NCBI RefSeq assembly: GCF_900129495.1
Contig: NZ_FQVX01000002.1
Coordinates: 496,001-560,000 of the forward strand
Direction: 5' to 3'
Source: Geodermatophilus nigrescens
GTDB taxonomy: Bacteria; Actinomycetota; Actinomycetes; Mycobacteriales; Geodermatophilaceae
DNA: 64,000 nt
Made by a program: the position numbers and the translations under genes. Of the stretch, positions 58,401-64,000 are shown one piece after another. Every line of letters begins with the position of its first letter. Positions within the stretch are counted from its first letter, which is position 1. The notes under the pieces were generated by a model, which searched no databases, had not been told where the DNA came from, and saw nothing but the letters and a program-made list of their open reading frames with translations.

Positions 58401-59258
58401 GTGCCGGCGAGGGGCCCCCGTCGCGCGCTGCTCCTGCTGCTGCCGGCCGCGCTGCCCACGGCGGCCGTGCTCGGCGCCGCCCTGACCGTGGCGGTCCTGC
58501 AGAGCACCGGCCTGATGCCGGTGGTCGGCGAGCCGGACCCGACGACGGCGACCTACCGCGCGCTGGCCGGCGACCGGGCCCTGCTCGACGGGCTCCGGGT
58601 GTCCCTCGGCGTCGCGGCGGCGAGCACCGCGCTGGCCCTCGCCGTCGGCCTGGGCATGGCGCTGCTGGCCCGCACCACCCGGCTCGGCGGGCGGCTGCTG
58701 CGCGCGGCGGCCGCGGCGACCGTGCCGGTGCCGCACCTGGTCGGGGCGGCCGCCGTCGGGCTGCTGCTGGCCGACTCCGGGCTGGCCGCGCGGGCGCTGG
58801 GCGCGGAGTCGTTCCCCCCGCTGGTCGCCGGGCCGCTGTGGGTCGCGGTCGTCGCCGAGTACGCGTGGAAGGAGTCGGCGTTCGTCGCGCTCGTGGTGCT
58901 CGCCGCGCTGGCCGCCGGTGAGCGGGAGCTCGACGAGACCGCCGCGACCCTCGGCGCGGGGCCGTGGCAGCGGCTCCGCCGGGTCGCCCTGCCGATGGCC
59001 GCGCCGGCCGCCGTCGCCGCGGGCGGGGTCACCTTCGCGTACGTGCTCGGCTCCTACGACGTCGCCTGGCTGCTGGGCCGCAGCTACCCGGAGCCGCTGC
59101 CGGTGCTGGCCTACCGGCTGTGGACCGACGTCGACCTCGCCCGCCGCGAGCAGGCGCTGGCCGTCGCGGTGGTCACGACGGCGCTCGCGCTGGCCTGCCT
59201 GCTGGTCACCGCGGCGCTGCTGGCCCGCACCGCGCGCACCGCCCGGGCCGTCCGGTGA
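58401..59258 (+). CDS. ABC transporter permease (first YnjC-like half)
   Basis: 285 residues, six hydrophobic helices. The EAA loop is LDETAATLGAGPWQRLRRVA followed by LPMAAPAAVAAG. It starts at GTG 58401, 1 base after the binding-protein stop. In E. coli YnjC both permease halves are fused; here they are two genes. Confidence 0.92.
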   Translation: MPARGPRRALLLLLPAALPTAAVLGAALTVAVLQSTGLMPVVGEPDPTTATYRALAGDRALLDGLRVSLGVAAASTALALAVGLGMALLARTTRLGGRLLRAAAAATVPVPHLVGAAAVGLLLADSGLAARALGAESFPPLVAGPLWVAVVAEYAWKESAFVALVVLAALAAGERELDETAATLGAGPWQRLRRVALPMAAPAAVAAGGVTFAYVLGSYDVAWLLGRSYPEPLPVLAYRLWTDVDLARREQALAVAVVTTALALACLLVTAALLARTARTARAVR

Positions 59259-59270
59259 CCCGATCCGGGA

Positions 59271-59352
59271 AGGGCCTTCGTAGCGCTCATGGCCCCTGGC
59301 GGTCCCGTGCCGAGGAGGGCCTTTGTAGCGCTCTTGGCCCCCCGGGGTCCCG
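59271..59352 (+). repeat. 37-bp hairpin element duplicated inside the ABC operon
   Basis: Copies at 59271-59307 and 59316-59352 match at 32 of 37 positions. Each starts AGGGCCTTYGTAGCGCT and then GGCCCC, so the ends (GGGCC/GGCCC) and the inner AGCGCT can pair. They lie in the 124-bp gap between the two permease genes. Confidence 0.8.
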
Positions 59353-59382
59353 CAGTGCCGGTCGTCGCCCGGGAGCAGCGCC

Positions 59383-60177
59383 GTGACCCGCGCGGCCCCG
59401 GCCTGGCGGCGCGCCGCCGTCGCCCCGCGGGTGGCCCTGGCCCTCGCCTGGCTGGCCGTGCCGCTCGTGCCGCTGCTGCTCTGGGCGGCCGCCGACCGGT
59501 GGCCCTTCCCGGCCGTGCTGCCGACCGACTGGGGGCTCACCGGCTGGCGGCAGGCGGCCGGCCAGGGCGCGGGCGGGGCGCTCGGCCGCTCGGTGCTCCT
59601 CGGGCTCGCCGTCGCCGCGCTGGCCACCCCGGCCGGCGCGATGGCCGGACGGGCACTGGCGCTGCACCGGGTGCCGGCCCGGCGGCTCGTGGAGGCGCTG
59701 CTGCTCGCGCCGGTGGCGGTGCCGCCGTTCGCCGTCGTCATGGGGCTGACCACGCTCACCCTGCGCGCCGGCGTGCCCGGCACGGTGGCCCTGGTGCTGG
59801 TGCTGTCGGTCTCGGCGCTGCCCTACACGGTGTTCGTCATGCGCTCGGCCTACGCCGGCTACGACGTCGGCTTCGAGGAGGAGGCCCGCACACTCGGCGC
59901 CGGCCCGCGGGCGGTGCTGCTGCGGGTGCACCTGCCGCTCGCGGCGCCCGCCCTGGCCACCGCCGCCTTCCTCGCCTTCCTCGTCGGCTGGAGCGACTAC
60001 GTGGTCACGCTGGTGGTCGGCGGCGGGCAGCTGGTCACGCTGCCGATGCTCGTCGGGGCGCTGTCGTCGGCCACCGGCAACGACGCCGTCGTGGCCGCGG
60101 TGTCGCTCACCGCCGTCGTGCCGCCGCTGCTGCTCCTCGCGGCCACCGCGCTGCTCGCCCGGCGGGGCGCCCGGTGA
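59383..60177 (+). CDS. ABC transporter permease (second YnjC-like half)
   Basis: 264 residues, six helices, EAA loop FEEEARTLGAGPRAVLLRVH followed by LPLAAPALATAAF. GTG 59383 has GGGAG upstream. Unlike the other junctions of this operon it is separated from the previous gene by 124 bp carrying the duplicated hairpin element, which may adjust expression of the downstream half. Its stop overlaps the ATPase start as GTGA. Confidence 0.9.
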   Translation: MTRAAPAWRRAAVAPRVALALAWLAVPLVPLLLWAAADRWPFPAVLPTDWGLTGWRQAAGQGAGGALGRSVLLGLAVAALATPAGAMAGRALALHRVPARRLVEALLLAPVAVPPFAVVMGLTTLTLRAGVPGTVALVLVLSVSALPYTVFVMRSAYAGYDVGFEEEARTLGAGPRAVLLRVHLPLAAPALATAAFLAFLVGWSDYVVTLVVGGGQLVTLPMLVGALSSATGNDAVVAAVSLTAVVPPLLLLAATALLARRGAR

Positions 60178-61211
60178 GCACCGACCTGGTGCTCGACGGC
60201 CTGGTCCGCCGGTTCGGCGGCGCCGCGGTGCTCGACGGCGTCGACCTCACCGTCCCCGCCGGCGGGGTGGTGGCGCTGCTCGGGCCGTCGGGCACGGGCA
60301 AGAGCACGGTCCTGCGGCTGGTCGCGGGCCTGGACACCCCCGACGCCGGGCGGGTGAGGGCCGGCGGGCGGGACCTGACCGGGCTGGCGCCCGAGCGGCG
60401 CGGCACCGCGCTGGTCGGCCAGCGGCCACGGCTGTTCCCGCACCTGTCGGTCCTCGACAACGTCGCGTTCCCGCTGGCCGTGGCCGGGCGGCGGCGCCGG
60501 GCCGCGCGGGCGGAGGCCGCCGGGCACCTGGACCTCGTCGGGCTCGCCGACCTGGCCGGACGCCGCCCGGCGACGCTGTCGGGCGGGCAGGAGCAGCGGG
60601 TGGCGCTGGCCCGGGCGCTGGCCGCGGCTCCCGCGGTGCTGCTGCTCGACGAGCCGTTCAGCGCGCTCGACCCCGGCGTCCGCGAGGGGATGCACCGGCT
60701 GCTCGCCGACCTGCGCGGCGCGGTCTCCCCCACCGTCCTGCTGGTCACCCACGACCGGCAGGAGGCCGCCGCGGTCGCCGACACCGTCGCGGTGCTGCTC
60801 GACGGCCGCATCGCCCAGGCCGCGCCCGCGGGCGAGCTGCACACCCGCCCGGCGAGCCTCGCCGTCAGCCGGTTCCTCGGCGGCGTCAACGAGGTGCCCG
60901 GCGCGGTGGAGCGCGGCGCGCACGTGTCGGCGCTGGGCCGGCTCGCGCTGCCGTGCGCCTCCCCCGACGGCCCCGGCGTCCTGGTGGTGCGGCAGGAGGC
61001 GGTCGCGCTGACCGGGCCGGCGGACGGCGACGCCACCGGGACGGTCACCCGGGTGACGCCGCGCGGCGCCCGGTGGCGGGTCGAGGTCACCACGCCCGCC
61101 GGGCCGCTGTCCGCCGAGACGGGCCCCGGCCGCACGCCCGCCCCCGGCGACGCCGTCGGGCTGGTGCTGCCGCCCGACCAGCGCTGGGTGGTGCCTCAGG
61201 CCACCGGCTGA
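60174..61211 (+). CDS. ABC transporter ATP-binding protein (YnjD-like)
   Basis: 345 residues. Walker A GPSGTGKST (~38-46), Q-loop VGQRPRLFPHLSV, signature LSGGQEQRVALARAL, Walker B VLLLDEPFSALD and switch VTHDRQEA are intact. A C-terminal ~100-residue TOBE-like regulatory domain (VVRQEAVALTG ... GTVTRVTPRGARW) follows. GTG 60174 overlaps the permease stop by 4 bp. It energises the importer encoded by the three genes before it, and its 3' end overlaps the radical SAM gene by 16 bp. Confidence 0.93.
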   Translation: MSTDLVLDGLVRRFGGAAVLDGVDLTVPAGGVVALLGPSGTGKSTVLRLVAGLDTPDAGRVRAGGRDLTGLAPERRGTALVGQRPRLFPHLSVLDNVAFPLAVAGRRRRAARAEAAGHLDLVGLADLAGRRPATLSGGQEQRVALARALAAAPAVLLLDEPFSALDPGVREGMHRLLADLRGAVSPTVLLVTHDRQEAAAVADTVAVLLDGRIAQAAPAGELHTRPASLAVSRFLGGVNEVPGAVERGAHVSALGRLALPCASPDGPGVLVVRQEAVALTGPADGDATGTVTRVTPRGARWRVEVTTPAGPLSAETGPGRTPAPGDAVGLVLPPDQRWVVPQATG

Positions 61212-62644
61212 CGCACCTCGACCAGCGGCAGGAGCTTGCGCAGCTCGCGGTTCTCGCCCGGGTCGAGCACCGAGTGCTGGACGCAGGCGGGCACGGTCCG
61301 GCCCTGCTCGGGGTGGGCCATGGCGTACACGCAGGCGCCCAGCCGCTCCTGCACCGCGCGGACGGCCGGGTCCTCGGCCACCTCGCCGCGCTCCATGAGC
61401 TCCCACGCCGGGGCGACCTCGGCGGCGTCCATGAAGGAGTGCATGACCACGGTGAACGGCCGGACCCGGCCGCGGGCGCGGACCAGCGCCCGGACGCCGC
61501 CCGAGCGGCGCAGCGCCCGCCGCAGCCAGCCGAGGGCGAGCGGCAGCACCCCGAGGTTGGCGGCGACGGCGCGCAGCAACCGGGGCACGAGCACCGACGG
61601 CGGGGTGTTGCTGACCTGCAGGCCGCCGAAGCGGGCGAGGAAGGCGTCGCGGACGGCGAGGTCGCGCGGGTCGGTGTCGTCCAGGACGGGGACGAACCGC
61701 TCGCCGACCAGCCAGCCCCACGCCGTCCGGTTGCACCGCGGGTCGCCCATCTGCAGCGCCCGCCACGGCAGCCGGGTGCCCATGCCGCGCTCCACCTCGG
61801 CCCACACGTCGTCGGAGGTGTGCTCGCGGAAGCCCTCCTTCCAGCGCCGCTGGTCCCCGACGAAGGCGGCGGGCTGGAAGCTGATCATGTCGTAGCCCAG
61901 GGGCGGGGTGGTGCGGGCGACCTCGGCGACCTGCCCGAGGTTGCTCGGCGTCACCGTCATGTTGTGCGCCAGGTAGGAGCGCACGCCGTGCTCGTCACGC
62001 AGCCGCCGGAACATCTCGACGAAGGCCCGGCGGAAGGGCAGGAGGTCGGCCTCGCTGCGCGGCCGCGGCAGCCCGCGCCGCCCGCGCATCAGCGAGTCCA
62101 TGTGCGCGGCGAAGGAGACCCGCCGCAGCCGCGGCCGCCCGTCCGGCCCGAGCACCAGCCGGCGCAGGTAGTCCTCGGAGAAGTCGCCGTGGGTCATGCT
62201 CATCGGCTCGCGGCCGTGCCGGCGCATGGCCAGCAGCGTCTCGGCGTGGGCGTCGGGGTCGAGCAGGCTCACCTCGCCGCCGATCAGCTGGGCGTGGCCG
62301 TGCGGGCCGCGCAGCTCCTCGAGCAGCGCCATCTGCGCCTCGACCTGGGCGACGGTGTGGCCGCCGTCGACGCGCACCTTGTTCGCGTCGGCCGAGTGGT
62401 AGCAGGGCGTGCAGGTGAAGTCGCACTTCGGGAAGACGCCGTGGGTGCCCTCGCAGCCGACGGCGTGGCGGCCGACGAGCTGGGCGGGCGTGCGGGCGGA
62501 CTCCGGCAGCTCCGCCCAGCGCCGGGCCAGCGCCGCGGCCTTGAGCCGGGGCACCGGCCGGGTCGCCTCCCGGGCGCCGCGGACCCACGCCCGCACCCGT
62601 GCCGCCGTCGCAGTCGCCGTCGCCGTGCTGCTGCTGCGGGTCAT
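61196..62644 (-). CDS. Radical SAM protein of unknown substrate
   Basis: 482 residues. The iron-sulfur motif is C74-x3-C78-x2-C81 in PKCDFTCTPCYHSADANKV; another Cys64 lies in VGCEGTHGV just before. A glycine-rich SAM-contact segment (HAQLIGGEVSLLDPDAHAE) follows, with a long C-terminal region containing further cysteines (ERLGACVYAMAH, VPACVQHSVLDP). The catalysed reaction is not predictable. It is divergent from the VKOR-like membrane gene (139 bp) and probably acts with it. Confidence 0.88.
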   Translation of the reverse strand: MTRSSSTATATATAARVRAWVRGAREATRPVPRLKAAALARRWAELPESARTPAQLVGRHAVGCEGTHGVFPKCDFTCTPCYHSADANKVRVDGGHTVAQVEAQMALLEELRGPHGHAQLIGGEVSLLDPDAHAETLLAMRRHGREPMSMTHGDFSEDYLRRLVLGPDGRPRLRRVSFAAHMDSLMRGRRGLPRPRSEADLLPFRRAFVEMFRRLRDEHGVRSYLAHNMTVTPSNLGQVAEVARTTPPLGYDMISFQPAAFVGDQRRWKEGFREHTSDDVWAEVERGMGTRLPWRALQMGDPRCNRTAWGWLVGERFVPVLDDTDPRDLAVRDAFLARFGGLQVSNTPPSVLVPRLLRAVAANLGVLPLALGWLRRALRRSGGVRALVRARGRVRPFTVVMHSFMDAAEVAPAWELMERGEVAEDPAVRAVQERLGACVYAMAHPEQGRTVPACVQHSVLDPGENRELRKLLPLVEVRQPVA

Positions 62645-62698
62645 CCGCGCTCGCCTCCCCGTGGGCCGCGTCCCGGCCCGCGCCCGCGACTATCCCCG

Positions 62699-62771
62699 GG
62701 ATCGGGCCGACGTGCAGCGCGCGGCCGGGTTGGCCCCCGCCGGTCCGCGGTATCCCGAGAGGGCCCGATCC
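62699..62771. promoter_or_regulatory. Distant 10-bp inverted repeat in the radical SAM/VKOR-like gap
   Basis: ggatcgggcc (62699-62708) and its exact complement ggcccgatcc (62762-62771) bracket the divergent promoters, and tatccc occurs beside each arm (62691, 62751). It could be a looped operator pair or GC-rich coincidence. Confidence 0.3.
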
Positions 62772-62783
62772 GAGGAGGACCAC

Positions 62784-63359
62784 GTGACCCGATCCCCGCT
62801 GCGCTCCCGTCCCGCCGGGCCGCCGGCCGCCGCGAGCGGCGGCTCGGGCGGCATCGGCCGCCGCTCCAGCGCCGCCGCCGAGGCCGTCAGCGACGACCTG
62901 CGCCGCCGGGACTCCCCGCTGCTGACCCGCCGGCGCCGGGTCGCCGGGCTGGCGCTCGGCGCGATCGCCTCGTTCGTGCCGGTCGCGGCCTACCAGGCGG
63001 GCCTGCTGCGGCACCTGCCCGACCCGCCGCTGCCGTTCCTCGACTCCGACCGGGTGGACGCCTCCGGCGAGGCCTACCGGCTGGGCCTGGTGCCCGACTC
63101 CGCGCTCGGCATCGCCAGTTACGCCGCCACGCTGGCGCTGGCCACCGCGGGCCGGGACGGCCGCCCGCCGTGGCTGGCGCTGGCCACCGCCGCCAAGGTC
63201 GCCGCCGACGCGGCCGGCGCCCTGCTGCTGACCGCCGAGCAGGTCACCCGGCACCGGCGGGTGTGCACCTACTGCACCGCCGCCTCGGCGCTGACGCTGG
63301 CGATGGTGCCGCAGGTGCTCCCGGAGGCCCGGGCCGCCTGGCGGGCGCTGCGCGGCTAG
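62784..63359 (+). CDS. VKOR-family-like membrane protein with one CxxC
   Basis: 191 residues. A ~50-residue hydrophilic leader is followed by four hydrophobic helices. LPDPPLPFLDSDRVDASGEAY resembles vitamin K epoxide reductase family proteins. The redox CTYC (161-164) sits in the last helix region, VCTYCTAASALTLAMVP. There are no other cysteines, so the loop pair of classical VKORs is missing. GTG 62784 follows GAGGAGGA. It is divergent from the radical SAM gene. Confidence 0.78.
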   Translation: MTRSPLRSRPAGPPAAASGGSGGIGRRSSAAAEAVSDDLRRRDSPLLTRRRRVAGLALGAIASFVPVAAYQAGLLRHLPDPPLPFLDSDRVDASGEAYRLGLVPDSALGIASYAATLALATAGRDGRPPWLALATAAKVAADAAGALLLTAEQVTRHRRVCTYCTAASALTLAMVPQVLPEARAAWRALRG

Positions 63360-64000
63360 CCGGCCTCGAGGCCGCGGACCAGCGCGGCCATGTCCACGGC
63401 GCCCGGGTCCTCGATGCGGCCGGCGGCCGCCTCCATCGTCTCGAGCACCGCGGCGGTGAGCCGGTCGTCGACGCCGGAGTCGCGCAGCGCGGTGCGGATG
63501 AGCCGGGCGTCCTTGGCCGCGCCGGTCAGGCCGAAGCTCGGCGGGAAGTCGCCGTCGACCATCAGCCCGCCCTTGAGGTGGGCGTAGGGCGAGTCGACCG
63601 GGCCGCCGTCGATGGCGTCGAGGAAACGCCGCGGGTCCAGGCCGAGCGCGCGGGTGAGCGCAACGGCCTGCGCGGTGCCGGCGGTGAGCATGAACAGCCA
63701 CGAGTTGCAGGCCATCTTGAGCCGGCTGCCCTGCCCGGCCTCGCCGAGCCACAGGGTCCTCGAGCCGAGCGCGTCGAGCACGGGCGCGAGCGGCCCGCGG
63801 GCCTCCTCCGGGCCGGAGGCCAGCATCGTGAGCGCGCCCTCCGCCGCCGGTCGCCGGGTGCCGAGCACCGGGCAGTCGACGAGCACGAGGTCCAGCTCGC
63901 GGGCGGCCGCGACGGTGCGGTCGGCGCCCTCGACGCCGACCGTGGAGCACTGCAGCCAGGTGGTGCCGGCGGCCGGCGCGGCCTGCCGGACGACGTCGAG
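63356..64000 (-). CDS. 3-hydroxyisobutyrate dehydrogenase-like oxidoreductase (N-terminus beyond window)
   Basis: 214 residues of the C-terminal part are visible. Family motifs are the substrate segment LVLVDCPVLGTRRPAAEGAL, the catalytic Lys in GSRLKMACNSWLF, and FGLTGAAKDARLI. The NAD(P)-binding Rossmann domain lies beyond 64000. It probably oxidises a beta-hydroxyacid or reduces a semialdehyde/imine. Its stop overlaps the VKOR-like stop on the other strand, sharing CTAG. Confidence 0.9.
   Translation of the reverse strand, partial: LDVVRQAAPAAGTTWLQCSTVGVEGADRTVAAARELDLVLVDCPVLGTRRPAAEGALTMLASGPEEARGPLAPVLDALGSRTLWLGEAGQGSRLKMACNSWLFMLTAGTAQAVALTRALGLDPRRFLDAIDGGPVDSPYAHLKGGLMVDGDFPPSFGLTGAAKDARLIRTALRDSGVDDRLTAAVLETMEAAAGRIEDPGAVDMAALVRGLEAG

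Overview
This is a very GC-rich, densely packed bacterial segment with many GTG starts, strong GAGGAGG-type ribosome sites and frequent 4-bp GTGA/ATGA gene overlaps. That style, plus the gene set (Spo0M-like protein, mycothiol-type DinB/TIGR03086 protein, F420-type PPOX oxidoreductase, GAF-ANTAR regulator, LigB-like ATP-dependent DNA ligase, fused isobutyryl-CoA mutase, carotenoid enzymes), points to an actinobacterium. The family Geodermatophilaceae (Blastococcus/Geodermatophilus/Modestobacter) is my best guess, by inference only. I annotate 63 protein genes, two of them cut by the window edges. I see no rRNA, tRNA, CRISPR array or insertion sequence. No gap between genes exceeds 300 bases.

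Layout. 0-2.8 kb: a DcuS/CitA-type sensor kinase divergent from a DctA dicarboxylate carrier. 2.9-10.5 kb: lycopene cyclase-like enzyme, amino-acid permease, an ArsR/SRPBCC pair, a large XRE/NB-ARC regulator, a hemerythrin, and an Imm-5-like protein. 10.5-14.9 kb: a leftward run of five genes (DUF6394-like membrane protein, two-RCK potassium channel, LtrA-like protein, universal stress protein, small protein), probably one stress/ion operon. 15-23.4 kb: a flavin monooxygenase with a divergent GAF/HTH regulator, TesB thioesterase, patatin, DNA ligase, TPR-GGDEF protein. 23.5-34.5 kb: secreted lipoprotein, AhpD-like protein, glycerophosphodiesterase, GAF-SpoIIE phosphatase, a TetR/esterase pair, secreted M1 peptidase, luciferase-like oxidoreductase, lipid kinase, membrane protein. 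34.5-41.2 kb: PLP lyase, flavoenzymes and small metabolic or unknown genes, one with an apparent frameshift. 41.2-46.8 kb: fused IcmF with a BtuF-like protein, Spo0M, Nudix. 46.8-48 kb: a visibly AT-richer patch with one orphan membrane/coiled-coil protein. 48-56.4 kb: a four-gene overlapping operon (hydrolase, methyltransferase, two membrane proteins), an AraC regulator, a GAF-ANTAR protein and two FAD enzymes. 56.4-61.2 kb: a CDP-alcohol phosphotransferase and a four-gene YnjBCD-like ABC importer. 61.2-64 kb: a radical SAM protein divergent from a VKOR-like membrane protein, then a partial 3-hydroxyisobutyrate dehydrogenase-like gene.

The most distinctive feature is repeat architecture. Short tandem repeats, usually three copies, sit at gene ends. 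Two unrelated regulators (ArsR at 6.3 kb, TetR at 29.5 kb) share the same junction: three 15-bp repeats encoding a Pro/Glu-rich tail, then an identical AGGAGGAACCGTGA ribosome site/overlapping start for the next gene. There are also a 17-copy octamer array (9.84-9.98 kb), tandem copies of the stop-codon regions of tesB and of the ANTAR gene, and a duplicated hairpin element inside the ABC operon. No large new defence or biosynthetic system is evident. The candidates for new biology are the repeat-linked junctions, the octamer array, the radical SAM/VKOR-like pair and the orphan patch at 47 kb.
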